In this document: positions 37,378-45,974 of the stretch, one piece after another
Layout: each line of letters opens with the position of its first letter
Numbering within the stretch: the first letter of the stretch is position 1
Origin: Lysinibacillus sp. FSL W8-0992
GTDB lineage: Bacteria; Bacillota; Bacilli; Bacillales_A; Planococcaceae
Direction of reading: 5' to 3'
NCBI RefSeq assembly: GCF_038008685.1
Contig: NZ_JBBOZQ010000001.1
Span: 2,976,001 to 3,040,000, forward strand
Length of the DNA stretch: 64,000 nucleotides
Position numbers and translations under genes: made by a program
Notes under the pieces: model-generated
What the model was told of the DNA's origin: nothing
What the model saw: the letters and a program-made list of their open reading frames with translations, nothing else
Database searches by the model: none

Positions 37378-38049
37378 ATGAATGCCTTTCGTTCAAATAC
37401 ACCAGATCGAACATTTGAAAAACTAAATACAAATGGAAATTTTACACGCCTTGCAGTAAGTCCAGGTATTATCAATAAGCATTATACACCAGCTCAATTT
37501 CAAAAAATTGCTGAGGTTGTAGGTGAAAGCGGCGCAATTAAATACTCGGCTTCCTATAGTATCCTTTTGTCCGTCCCAACTATAAACGTGAAGGAAATTA
37601 TCAATGAGCTTCAAGAAGCAGGCTTATATATAGCAAAGCAAGGTCCTATCGTTGCGATAAAAGCATGTGATTTTTGTGATGGAGATAAAATGGAGGCTGC
37701 CGAAATAACCGAACACCTATACGAAGCATTACATGAGGAAACTGTGCCTTCTAGACTACGGTTAAATATTAATGGCTGTGCATCGGCTTGCTATAATGCT
37801 GTATATGATGATATTGGGCTTGTTTATCAAAAGGATAGCTTCGATGTTTACTTAGGTGCCGTGCCGATGGGGGCTAATGCAAAGGCGGGTACACTATTTG
37901 CTAAAAGAGTTTCAGTACAAAAAATAGAAAGCTTTCTACAACAAATTATCAGGCATTATCAGAAACACGCTCGCCCAAATGAACCTTTCCATAAATTTTA
38001 TCGTAGAACAAATAGCGCTGAATTTTGGCAAGCATTAAAGAAAGTGTGA
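37378..38049 (+). CDS. Small nitrite/sulphite-reductase-like Fe-S protein
   Basis: A 223-residue protein equal to one half of a sirohaem reductase: a ferredoxin-like half-domain (FTRLAVSPGI... SASYSILLSVP) and the 4Fe-4S part with two cysteine pairs, KACDFCDG and NGCASACYNA. Known relatives include nitrite and sulphite reductases and the cobalamin enzyme CobG (precorrin-3B synthase); this one is much shorter than the full-length enzymes. The riboswitch-controlled gene in front hints at a corrinoid link, but a terminator separates them. AAGGAG before ATG. Confidence 0.72.
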   Translation: MNAFRSNTPDRTFEKLNTNGNFTRLAVSPGIINKHYTPAQFQKIAEVVGESGAIKYSASYSILLSVPTINVKEIINELQEAGLYIAKQGPIVAIKACDFCDGDKMEAAEITEHLYEALHEETVPSRLRLNINGCASACYNAVYDDIGLVYQKDSFDVYLGAVPMGANAKAGTLFAKRVSVQKIESFLQQIIRHYQKHARPNEPFHKFYRRTNSAEFWQALKKV

Positions 38050-38108
38050 TTCTCCTTCATTGATTTCTGCCTTTGGAGTCGTGTCGTTTTAAACAACTAA
38101 TTAAAAGT

Positions 38109-38137
38109 AAAGAGCTGGCTTGAGCTAGCTCTTTTTT
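38109..38137 (+). terminator. Terminator after the NIR/SIR-like gene
   Basis: AAAGAGCTGG / CTAGCTCTTT with a 6-base loop and T run; closely similar in sequence to the terminator at 37332. Confidence 0.8.
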
Positions 38138-38290
38138 AATGGAAACAATAGATGACTAGGTAGGGGTATAGATGTTAAAAATAATATCTTTAAAGAAGAA
38201 GTTTTAGCATGATACGCTAGGTGAAGTTGGGTTAAAATATTAAAAATTAGGGAATGATAAGGACGAAAAACTAAATGTAGGGGGGATGGA

Positions 38291-38785
38291 ATGACCATCA
38301 TAAACAATCATAACAGTACACAAGTTTATGTAAGCCGGAATTTATTGTCAGGGTTTCTATTTGGGATAGGCCTAGTAGCTTTTATAGATGAGACTATTTT
38401 TCATCAATTATTTCGCTGGCATCATTTTTATGATAAGTCTACAACGGATATTGGCTTAATTTCTGATGGGATATTCCATGCAATTAGTTGGTTTGCTACT
38501 ATTGCAGGATTATTTTTACTTGCAGATATTCGTCGTAAAAGTGGGTTTTGGTTGAAGAGATGGGTTGGTGGCATGTTACTAGGTGCAGGAGGTTTCCAAT
38601 TATATGATGGCATCATTCAACATAAGCTAATGCGAATACACCAGATTAGGTATGTAGAAAATGTTATCGTATACGATGTAATTTGGAATGTACTTGCTGC
38701 AATTATTCTCATAATCGGACTTTATCTTGCTGTTCGTACTAGCAATAAAAATCTTCAAGTAGAGGCTACCACTAATGAACGCTGA
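38291..38785 (+). CDS. DUF2243 family membrane protein
   Basis: A 164-residue protein with about four membrane helices and family-typical motifs (GLVAFIDETIFHQLFRWHHFYD and GAGGFQLYDGIIQHK, each partly shown: IDETIFHQLFRWHHFYD). Histidine-rich helix ends may bind metal or haem. GGGGGG precedes the ATG. It overlaps the CtaG-like gene by 11 bases; this pairing recurs in bacilli and suggests a role in oxidase assembly or stress, not established. Confidence 0.78.
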   Translation: MTIINNHNSTQVYVSRNLLSGFLFGIGLVAFIDETIFHQLFRWHHFYDKSTTDIGLISDGIFHAISWFATIAGLFLLADIRRKSGFWLKRWVGGMLLGAGGFQLYDGIIQHKLMRIHQIRYVENVIVYDVIWNVLAAIILIIGLYLAVRTSNKNLQVEATTNER

Positions 38786-39611
38786 CCATCACCAAATATT
38801 AGAGGGTGGTCCTAGTCAGGATGGTTTTGGAATCATTCATCCTCAACTAGTTTTTTTAATTTTGTTTATTACCATATTAATTTTGTATATTAGTGCTACT
38901 GTAATTACAAATCGTAATTATAAAACATGGCCATTTTATCGTATAGTAAGTTTTGTTTTTGGAATTTTATTGGCGATTAGTGCTGTTGTAGGTCCTTTAG
39001 CCAATCGTGCTTCTATAGATTTTACAGCACACATGTTTAGCCATTTACTTTTGGGTATGCTAGCACCGTTATTCATTGTACTTGCAGCGCCTATGACATT
39101 AATACTTAGAACTTTAAGCACCCCATTAGCTCGGGGGCTTTCAAGAATTTTAAGAAGTTGGCTAGCACGTATACTTATTCATCCACTAGTCACTAGCTTT
39201 CTAAATATAGGTGGACTTTGGATATTGTACACTACTAACCTATATACATTAATGCACGACAATAGTCTAATACATGTAATTTTCCATTTACATGTATTCA
39301 TTGCAGGCTATTTGTTTACTGTTTCTATCATTTATTTTGATCCTGTATATCATAGGAAATCCTTTATTTACAGAGCAATAGTTTTAATTATTGCATTAGC
39401 AGGACATGGAATATTATCGAAGTATATTTATGCTCATCCTCCTAAAGGTGTTCCGATAGAACAAGCAGAAATCGGAAGTATGGTTATGTACTATGGTGGA
39501 GATATAATTGATGCCATAATAATTTTTACACTTTGCTTGCAATGGTATAAGGCAGCAAGACCACGAGACCGTGAACTGCAAACAACTAAGGGAACATTAA
39601 AAATTAATTAA
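38775..39611 (+). CDS. ctaG: Cytochrome c oxidase assembly factor, CtaG family
   Basis: A 278-residue membrane protein with about seven helices, of the Caa3_CtaG family needed for CuA/CuB maturation in caa3-type oxidase. Conserved signatures: DFTAHMFSHLLLGMLAPLF and VIFHLHVFIAGYLFTVS, with several metal-capable His and Met residues. It is translated from within the end of the DUF2243 gene. No oxidase subunits lie nearby, so this may be a second, detached copy. Confidence 0.82.
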   Translation: MNADHHQILEGGPSQDGFGIIHPQLVFLILFITILILYISATVITNRNYKTWPFYRIVSFVFGILLAISAVVGPLANRASIDFTAHMFSHLLLGMLAPLFIVLAAPMTLILRTLSTPLARGLSRILRSWLARILIHPLVTSFLNIGGLWILYTTNLYTLMHDNSLIHVIFHLHVFIAGYLFTVSIIYFDPVYHRKSFIYRAIVLIIALAGHGILSKYIYAHPPKGVPIEQAEIGSMVMYYGGDIIDAIIIFTLCLQWYKAARPRDRELQTTKGTLKIN

Positions 39612-39648
39612 AGAAAGAGTGACACATATAGAGTCACGCTCAGACTGT

Positions 39649-39699
39649 AAACAAACTATTTTTGGCGAGGTCAGATGCTAAAAAATAGTTTGTTTCTTG
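39649..39699 (+). terminator. Terminator after ctaG, part of a repeated intergenic element
   Basis: AAACAAACTATTTTT / AAAAAATAGTTTGTTT hairpin. It follows a smaller hairpin (GAGTGAC...GTCACGCTC) joined by CAGACTGT, the same layout as the elements at 40659 and 42036. Confidence 0.7.
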
Positions 39700-39783
39700 C
39701 TTTATAGCGAATTTTTCCAACAACATTTATACATCGTGTTTTCTATGCTACAATTTCCTATAAGTGTGGAAGGAAGGTGTTTT

Positions 39784-40641
39784 ATGAAAATATCCGTTTA
39801 TGTTGCAAGCGCATTTAGCAAGGATCATAAAGGTGGAAATAAAGCAGGAGTAGTATTTATGGAGAATACATTGACCACTACTCAAAAAATGGCAATAGCC
39901 AAACAACTGGGCTATGCGGAAACTGCATTTATAGCAGAATCTGAAATTGCGGATTATAAAATTGAGTATTTTACACCAAAAGAAGAAGTTGATTTATGTG
40001 GTCATGCCACAATTGGCTCTTTCGCGATTCTGATGCATTTAAATAAACTTTTCAAGAATCGCTATACGATTGAAACAAACAGCGGTGTTCTTGCTATAAC
40101 TATAAAAGATGACATGATATTTATGGAACAAAACAAACCGATATTCTATGATGTTGTATCTCCAAACGAGTTCATCGACTGTTTTGACATTCAAGCTATA
40201 GACAATAAATACCCAATTCAAATTGTCTCCACGGGCTTAAAAGATATTTTAATTCCTATAAAAAGCGAAACACAATTACATGCACTGCAACCTAATTTTG
40301 AAAAAATTAAAGAAATTAGCAAGTATTATAATGTTGTCGGGATGCATCTGTTTACTTTTAATGACAATCGAATTATATGCAGAAATTTTGCTCCACTATA
40401 CGACATCAATGAAGAAGCAGCGACTGGAACTTCCAACGGTGCATTAGCTTGCTACCTTTATGAACATCACTACTTGCAAAAAGAAGTCTATGTATTTGAA
40501 CAAGGTTATGTTTTACACTCGCCTTCAGAAATATTAGTTAAATTAGAAACCAATAGCAAGAATGATATAGAAAAAGTTTATGTTGGCGGCAAAGGCTATT
40601 ACTGTGAAACTAAGTGTTTAAATGTAGAAAATATTGAGTGA
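39784..40641 (+). CDS. PhzF family isomerase/epimerase
   Basis: A 285-residue PhzF-like protein with the pseudo-symmetric diaminopimelate-epimerase fold. The start GGNKAGVVFMEN and the catalytic-glutamate region QLGYAETAFI are intact, followed by PKEEVDLCGHATIGSF and, in the second half, EEAATGTSNGALACYL. Substrates of most such proteins are unknown; it need not make phenazines. The ATG is chosen for GGAAGGTG upstream; 29 earlier codons are unsupported. Confidence 0.87.
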   Translation: MKISVYVASAFSKDHKGGNKAGVVFMENTLTTTQKMAIAKQLGYAETAFIAESEIADYKIEYFTPKEEVDLCGHATIGSFAILMHLNKLFKNRYTIETNSGVLAITIKDDMIFMEQNKPIFYDVVSPNEFIDCFDIQAIDNKYPIQIVSTGLKDILIPIKSETQLHALQPNFEKIKEISKYYNVVGMHLFTFNDNRIICRNFAPLYDINEEAATGTSNGALACYLYEHHYLQKEVYVFEQGYVLHSPSEILVKLETNSKNDIEKVYVGGKGYYCETKCLNVENIE

Positions 40642-40658
40642 AAAAATAACGAATAAAA

Positions 40659-40730
40659 AGGTTGAGAAAATAATTTCTCAACCTCAGTCTGTAGACAAAG
40701 TATCTGATTATTCGATACTTTGTCTTTTTC
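40659..40730 (+). terminator. Tandem-hairpin terminator after the PhzF-like gene
   Basis: Hairpin one: AGGTTGAGAAA / TTTCTCAACCT (perfect 11 pairs). Link: CAGTCTGT. Hairpin two: AGACAAAGTATC / GATACTTTGTCT (perfect 12 pairs) followed by TTTT. Confidence 0.85.
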
Positions 40731-40813
40731 TTGGTAAAACGGAGGAGATATTGATAAGTATGTTGATGTCTATTTTATCTATGAATTAGTAGTGTATAGT
40801 CACTCTTTTTAGC

Positions 40814-40903
40814 TTAGCTTTTGAATAAAACAACTTTTAAGTTATTGAATTCAAGATGGTCACGCGGTACGCGAAAATCCTTTGGTAAACCGTATTCCTT
40901 TTT
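40814..40903 (-). pseudogene. Duplicated 3'-end fragment of the RlmI-like gene
   Basis: The minus strand encodes KKEYGLPKDFRVPRDHLEFN and then NLKVVLFKS-stop, matching the C-terminus of the intact gene at 42103-43299 (EEYGLPKDFRVPREHPEF, then NYLKVV). The similarity continues through the stop codon into the neighbouring terminator arm (40798-40813 against 42091-42102). It has no start or ribosome site. The fragment and the intact gene enclose the PLA2-like cassette. Confidence 0.88.
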
Positions 40904-41208
40904 TATATTAGTATATATTAACTGACTAATAACCTTACGCAAAAAATCGGTTATTATATTGCGAATTTTCAGTTCGTTTAATAAAATAAAAATATAAACG
41001 ACGGGTTAAATACTATCATAATGGTTCATTACCATAACTTAGGGTTGTCCTCCATTTCCGCTGGGCGTTTTCATGAGCATCCAGATTTCACTCCAACAGC
41101 TAACAATCTAAAATCCAATTTCTTTTTTATAAAATGTTATTCTAGCCTTTTGATGAGCCATAATAATGGTATTTTACCTAATAAAATATCGAAAGGAGCT
41201 AAGATTAG
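40904..41208. other. Intergenic DNA before the PLA2-like gene
   Basis: About 300 AT-rich bases. It holds the promoter region of the PLA2-like gene and a more GC-rich patch (TCCTCCATTTCCGCTGGGCG near 41048) that looks like a fragment of a dispersed repeat. A 63-codon frame from 41021 has no ribosome site and is not called. Confidence 0.4.
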
Positions 41209-41763
41209 ATGAAAAAAATAGGTTCGACTTTTGTTGCAATGTCAGTTTTAGTTTCTTCACTCTTCTTTGGGGGAGGTACAAAAGTTTTTGCAACGACAGG
41301 AGAAGAGTCATCTTTGACAGATAAAGAACTTTTAAATGCTGGTGAACAGTTAGAATCTTATATTTATTATGAGGACGGAAAACCGTTTGTTAATATTGAA
41401 AAAGTAAAATTAGATGGCTTAGCAGAGGAATATATTGAAATTAGTTTGATGGTGAATCGCATTAGTAAGAGTTATGCTAACTATCAAGCAAACACTACAA
41501 TGAGTACTAGAAAAGGGTTACCTATTTGGGGGAATTGGTGTGGCCCTGGACATGGTTCTGGCCCTCCACAAGATGTATTAGATAGGGGTTGTCAAATGCA
41601 TGATATGTGCTATGAAGATAAAGGGTATTTTAGCTGTTCATGTGATTGGGAGCTTGTTGCTTATATAGATAGAAATTTTCATAGAATGGGACTCAAAGAA
41701 AAACTATTTGCTTCTGCGATAAAAATATATTTTAATAACAATTTATGTAATCCGTTGAAATAA
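41209..41763 (+). CDS. Secreted phospholipase A2-like protein
   Basis: A 184-residue exported protein. A signal peptide (KKIGSTFVAMSVLVSSLFFG, cleaved after about VFA) precedes a variable region and a PLA2 core: calcium-loop-like WCGPGHGSG (110-118), the catalytic pair His131-Asp132 in CQMHDMCY, and a further C-S-C-D (143-146) that can supply the second aspartate. Six core cysteines fit disulphides outside the cell. It could act on lipids of competitors or hosts. AAAGGAG precedes the ATG. It forms a cassette with the next small gene. Confidence 0.82.
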   Translation: MKKIGSTFVAMSVLVSSLFFGGGTKVFATTGEESSLTDKELLNAGEQLESYIYYEDGKPFVNIEKVKLDGLAEEYIEISLMVNRISKSYANYQANTTMSTRKGLPIWGNWCGPGHGSGPPQDVLDRGCQMHDMCYEDKGYFSCSCDWELVAYIDRNFHRMGLKEKLFASAIKIYFNNNLCNPLK

Positions 41764-41775
41764 GGAATGGTTAAA

Positions 41776-42012
41776 ATGGTGAAAGCTTTAGCTGTAAGTA
41801 CGATTATTATTTCTTTATTACTTTGGGTACCAAATATTGTGTTTCAAAAAGCTTCAACTTTATGGATTTTCACGTTTGTATTATCAGGCATAGGTATTGT
41901 CTTAGCCGTATGCGCTAAATCTAAAATTTTAATTATAGGGAATATCATCACATTCTTTAGTTTTTTTATCCTCATGTTTTTAGGTTATATTTTCGTTTTT
42001 TTAACAAAGTAA
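41776..42012 (+). CDS. Small membrane protein paired with the PLA2-like gene
   Basis: A 78-residue protein consisting almost only of three hydrophobic helices. The second ATG is chosen because AAGGA lies 9 bases before it; the first ATG touches that site. It starts 13 bases after the PLA2-like gene, so both share a transcript. It may protect the producer membrane or aid export; this is inference from position only. Confidence 0.65.
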   Translation: MVKALAVSTIIISLLLWVPNIVFQKASTLWIFTFVLSGIGIVLAVCAKSKILIIGNIITFFSFFILMFLGYIFVFLTK

Positions 42013-42035
42013 TGGAAACTTGATTCAAAAAAATA

Positions 42036-42106
42036 GTAGACAAAGTTGGAAAATTCGACTTTGTCTACAGTCTGAGAGTGACTTTCTGAGAGTCGCTCTT
42101 TTTTAG
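42036..42106. terminator. Two-hairpin convergent terminator
   Basis: GTAGACAAAGTTG / CGACTTTGTCTAC, link AGTCTG, then AGAGTGACT / AGTCGCTCT and a T run. It serves the small membrane gene on the plus strand and lies at the stop of the RlmI-like gene on the minus strand. Inverted relative of the element at 40659-40730. Confidence 0.75.
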
Positions 42107-43299
42107 CTTAATTTTTCAATAAAAACAACCTTTAAGTAATTGAATTCAGGATGCTCACGCGGCACACGGAAATCTTTTGGTAAACCATATTCTTCAACGA
42201 TTTTATAGCGAGTATTCGTTTCTTTAAACGCTTGGTCAATAAAGCCTTTAAACTTTTTCATGCCAAAGCTTGCATTGTTTGTAGAGGCAACAATAATACC
42301 ATTCTTTTCAGTAATAGCGATTGTATCCATCAATAATTTAGGATAGTCCTTTGCTGTTGAAAACGTCATTTGCTTTGTGCGCGCAAAGCTAGGCGGATCT
42401 AATACGACAAGGTCGAATTTCAACTGATGACGCTGTGCATATTTGAAATAATGAAATACATCCATTACTTTAATGTCCTGTGCTTCATAGTCAATATTGT
42501 TGACACTAAATTGCTCGATTGTTTTGGCTAAACTACGTTTGGCTACATCGACACTTGTAGTTTTCGTGGCGCCACCAAGTGCTGCTGCTACTGAGAAAGC
42601 ACCTGTATAAGAAAATGTATTTAACACGGTTTTATGTTGAGAATAGCGTTCACGAATGGCAAGTCGCACTTCACGTTGGTCGAGGAAAATACCAGTCATG
42701 GCACCATCATTTAAATGAACAGCATAATTCATACCATTTTCCTTCACGATAAGTGGGAATTCACCAGGTGTACCCATAACAAAATCGTCCTGTTCAATAT
42801 ATTGCCCTTTACTATCAAAACGTTTTTTCTCATAAATTGCTTTAAAGTTGACTATTTCTGAAAGTGCCTCATAAATGGCTTCTTTAAATGAATAAATACC
42901 TGCACTATACCAGCTCACCATATAGTAACCTTCAAAGAAATCGATTGTCATGCCCCCAATTCCATCACCTTCGCCGTTAAAAGCACGAAATGCCGTAGTA
43001 TTAGGGTTATTGAAAAATGCTTCACGATTTTGTAGCGCCTTGCTTATTTTTTTCGCAAAAAACGCCTTGTCAATTTCTTCATTAGCATCCGTAGTTAACA
43101 GCCAGCCGATGCCTTTATTTTGGATACCATAATAGCCAGTGCCGATAAAGCGATTATGAATATCTAATAGACGAAGTACTGCACCTTCTTCAGTAGGCAG
43201 TTTTCGAGTATCGACTGCTTCCTTTAAGATTAGTGGGTAGCCTTTTTTTAATGGGCTTGCATATTGATTATTAATTTGTAATGCAATCGTTTGTGTCAT
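42103..43299 (-). CDS. rlmI: Class I rRNA (cytosine-C5) methyltransferase, RlmI-like
   Basis: A 398-residue SAM-dependent methyltransferase. A PUA RNA-binding domain (1-75) precedes the catalytic domain: motif I region LNTFSYTGAFSVAAALGGA, acidic VDVAKRSL, and motif IV VVLDPPSFARTK. Relatives methylate C5 of a 23S rRNA cytosine. The chosen ATG follows AAGGATG; 20 upstream codons are open but unsupported. Its last 30 codons are duplicated as a degenerate fragment at 40814. Confidence 0.83.
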   Translation of the reverse strand: MTQTIALQINNQYASPLKKGYPLILKEAVDTRKLPTEEGAVLRLLDIHNRFIGTGYYGIQNKGIGWLLTTDANEEIDKAFFAKKISKALQNREAFFNNPNTTAFRAFNGEGDGIGGMTIDFFEGYYMVSWYSAGIYSFKEAIYEALSEIVNFKAIYEKKRFDSKGQYIEQDDFVMGTPGEFPLIVKENGMNYAVHLNDGAMTGIFLDQREVRLAIRERYSQHKTVLNTFSYTGAFSVAAALGGATKTTSVDVAKRSLAKTIEQFSVNNIDYEAQDIKVMDVFHYFKYAQRHQLKFDLVVLDPPSFARTKQMTFSTAKDYPKLLMDTIAITEKNGIIVASTNNASFGMKKFKGFIDQAFKETNTRYKIVEEYGLPKDFRVPREHPEFNYLKVVFIEKLS

Positions 43300-43361
43300 G
43301 TTGTCATCCTTTAAAAAACATTTTGCTCTATTATCGCATTGTTTAGTAGCATTACACAAAC

Positions 43362-44279
43362 TTATTTGACGAATGTCGCAATTTTTTCAGCTGTTTCAAT
43401 TGTAGCAGCTTCGAAAAACTCCATTTTACTGAAATAACTATGAATCAAACCCGCCATTTGGACATGTTCCACATACACGCCTGCATCCGCTAATTTTTTA
43501 GCGTAAGCAAGTCCTTCATCGTAAAGTACATCTGCTTCAGCAGCGATAATTATTGTTTTTGGAAGTACGCCAAAATTTTCAATTTGCAAAGGTGAAACGA
43601 GTGGGTTTTTAAAATGATTTGGCTTTGTATAATGCTCAGCAAACCATTGCATACCTTGCTTATCTAAACCAAAATGTTCTCCGTAAGCACTATAAGAAGC
43701 AGTCGTAAAATCAAGATTTACTACAGGGTAAATAAGTGCTTGTGAAGTAATAGTGGGTCCATCAAACATCGCTGCTAAGTAAGAAACTACCGTTGCGAGG
43801 TTACCACCAGCACTATCACCAGCGACCGTTATTCGGGTGTTATCACCACCGAACGCCGCAATATTGTCAAATATCCACAGTAACCCATCATATGCGTCGT
43901 TTAATGGGATAGGGAAGGGGTATTCAGGTGCCAAGCGATAATCTACAGATACGACAATGGCATGCGCTCTATCAGCTAATAACTGACAACCGGCATCCGC
44001 TGACCCTAAATCGCCAAATACCCATCCACCACCATGATAATAAATAATAACCGGTAAATTTTTTGCGTGTTCCGGAATGTAAAGGCGAATAGTAATCTCT
44101 TGTCCATCTCGCATAGATATTTTTCGATCCTCCATCGATGCGAGGTGAGGCGTATGGACAGATTGCCAAGTTGGAACTGCGCGCATAACTCTTGCTTCCT
44201 GTGGTGTCATTTCATAATAATGTGGTTTTAAATCCGTAGCTTGAATATAGCAAACGGCCTCTTTTGTTAAACGTGTCAT
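43362..44279 (-). CDS. Alpha/beta hydrolase, hormone-sensitive-lipase type esterase
   Basis: A 305-residue hydrolase. The oxyanion motif YYHGGGWVFG (about 78-87) and the nucleophile elbow VAGDSAGGN (Ser about 153) are diagnostic of the HSL/BsFaeX group; the acid EADVLYDEG and base histidine GLIHSY complete the triad. No signal peptide, so it is cytoplasmic. Likely short-chain esterase; substrate unknown. AAAGGATG before ATG. Same strand as the RlmI-like gene, 60 bases apart. Confidence 0.87.
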   Translation of the reverse strand: MTRLTKEAVCYIQATDLKPHYYEMTPQEARVMRAVPTWQSVHTPHLASMEDRKISMRDGQEITIRLYIPEHAKNLPVIIYYHGGGWVFGDLGSADAGCQLLADRAHAIVVSVDYRLAPEYPFPIPLNDAYDGLLWIFDNIAAFGGDNTRITVAGDSAGGNLATVVSYLAAMFDGPTITSQALIYPVVNLDFTTASYSAYGEHFGLDKQGMQWFAEHYTKPNHFKNPLVSPLQIENFGVLPKTIIIAAEADVLYDEGLAYAKKLADAGVYVEHVQMAGLIHSYFSKMEFFEAATIETAEKIATFVK

Positions 44280-44452
44280 AACATCATCCTTTAGAAATTT
44301 TTATTGTTATCTCTTATTATAAACTATTCTTATAAATTTACTATGATTTAACGTCGAAGAAGTAATTTATTTTAATAATGAGCAGAAATATTCCGATAGT
44401 AAAGTAAAATTATGTTTATAATAGGATGAATGATATAACTTGGAGGGTAATT

Positions 44453-44932
44453 ATGATTTCATTAATAGTAGCGCATGATAATAATAATGTCATTGGATAT
44501 GAAAACGGTATGCCTTGGCATTTACCTGGGGATTTACAATATTTTAAGGAAAAAACGATGGGTAAACCAATGATAATGGGACGTAAAACATTTGAGTCGA
44601 TTGGTAGACCGCTACCAGGGCGACGCAACATTGTCATTACGCGTGATGCCAATTATCGTGCTGATGGGGCAGAAATAGTGACGAGTCTCGACGATGCACT
44701 GTCATTAGCGGGTGATGTACCTGAAATCATGATCATCGGTGGCGAACAAATTTTTAGATTATCAATGGACATAACAGATCGAATATATGCTACAAAAATT
44801 AATCATTCCTTTAAAGGGGATACATTTTTCCCACAATATGAAGATGACTTTGTGCTAGTCTCGTCACAACAACCAGTAACTGCACCAGAAGGTTACACAT
44901 TTCAATATCAAATTTTTGAACGCAAAAACTAA
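44453..44932 (+). CDS. dfrA: Dihydrofolate reductase
   Basis: A 159-residue DHFR reducing dihydrofolate with NADPH. Key parts: NVIGYENGMPWHLPGDLQYF, with the active-site Trp and the acid Asp, MGRKTFESIGRPLPGR for NADPH, and IIGGEQIFRL. GGAGGG lies before the ATG. It works with thyA in folate cycling, though the two are not adjacent here. Confidence 0.94.
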   Translation: MISLIVAHDNNNVIGYENGMPWHLPGDLQYFKEKTMGKPMIMGRKTFESIGRPLPGRRNIVITRDANYRADGAEIVTSLDDALSLAGDVPEIMIIGGEQIFRLSMDITDRIYATKINHSFKGDTFFPQYEDDFVLVSSQQPVTAPEGYTFQYQIFERKN

Positions 44933-44992
44933 TTGAATTTTGGGGCGTTTGCCACTTAGTGGACGTTCTCAGAAGCTGTAGTCTAAATTATG

Positions 44993-45034
44993 AGAAAAAG
45001 CACACGGATTAGCTTATGCCGTAGTGCTTTTCTT
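44993..45034. terminator. Terminator after dfrA
   Basis: AGAAAAAGCAC / GTGCTTTTCT hairpin with T-rich right arm; lies between convergent dfrA and the hemolysin III-like gene. Confidence 0.7.
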
Positions 45035-45072
45035 GTTTAACGATACATATTTTTAGTTGAAAAACTTCATTA

Positions 45073-45708
45073 TTATAAATAAAGATATACACAGGCATAC
45101 ATTGAGCCACATCCAGCTAACACAAAGAGGTGCCAAATTGTATGATTATATGGGAGGCTGCGCCAAGCGTAAAAAATAGCGCCAAATGTATAGAAAAGAC
45201 CACCAGCTAATAAAAAGGCAAAGCCGTTACTTCCTAAGAAAAAATAAATCGGCTTAATGGCAAAGATAATAAGCCAGCCCATACCAATATAGAAAATAAG
45301 TGATAGTATTTCAAAACGATTAATAAAAAAGCATTTAAATACAACGCCTAGTAAGGCAAGTGCCCAAATGATACATAATAAAGTAATTCCTAATGTGCCG
45401 CCGATAGCAATCAATAAAAAAGGTGTATAGGTCCCAGCAATTAAAATGTATATAGAAGAATGGTCAAGAATAGCGAAAAAATATTTGTATTTTTCAGGCA
45501 TGCTGTGGAGTAATGTTGACATAAGAAACAAGATGATGACAGAAGCACCAAAAATACTAAAAGTTGTAATATACAATGCACTTCCGTTTTGGACGGCAGT
45601 TAATATTAAAATAACAAGTGCTGGAATACTTGCAAGTAAGCCTATACCGTGAGTAATGGCATTCCACAATTCTTCCTTCCATGTTTTATAGTCAAATGAA
45701 TCCACCAT
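45073..45708 (-). CDS. Hemolysin III family (PAQR-like) membrane protein
   Basis: A 211-residue protein with seven membrane helices. Family residues are seen: ELWNAITHGIG at the start, STLLHSMPEKYKYFFAILDHSSIYILIAGTY (metal-site His and Asp; quoted parts STLLHSM and LDHSSIY), and HTIWHLFVLAG near the end. Relatives are ceramidase-like membrane hydrolases. Despite the name, haemolysis is not expected. The ATG after AGGGAG is chosen over a GTG three codons earlier. Confidence 0.86.
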   Translation of the reverse strand: MVDSFDYKTWKEELWNAITHGIGLLASIPALVILILTAVQNGSALYITTFSIFGASVIILFLMSTLLHSMPEKYKYFFAILDHSSIYILIAGTYTPFLLIAIGGTLGITLLCIIWALALLGVVFKCFFINRFEILSLIFYIGMGWLIIFAIKPIYFFLGSNGFAFLLAGGLFYTFGAIFYAWRSLPYNHTIWHLFVLAGCGSMYACVYLYL

Positions 45709-45974
45709 TATAAACACTCCCTTCGTTGTCTATTTACTATAGCCCAATAATGTGCGTCTTACTATTTACATTTGTCACATATTTACTTATCTAAAATGTC
45801 ATGTCGAATTTTAGAGGGAATTGTTAGACAAATTTATTGAAAAAAGGCTATAGTAGCGAAGGAAGTGGAAATGAAAAAGACTTGAAATAGACACTTGAGA
45901 TGACAAATGTCATGTTTACATATGGAAACATTAGTCTATATAATAATTTCAATGATGTTAAAGGATGTGTCGAA

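Noticed and set aside
41021..41212. 63-codon frame before the PLA2-like gene
   Set aside because: No ribosome site, unlikely composition, and it overlaps the leader of a well-supported gene.
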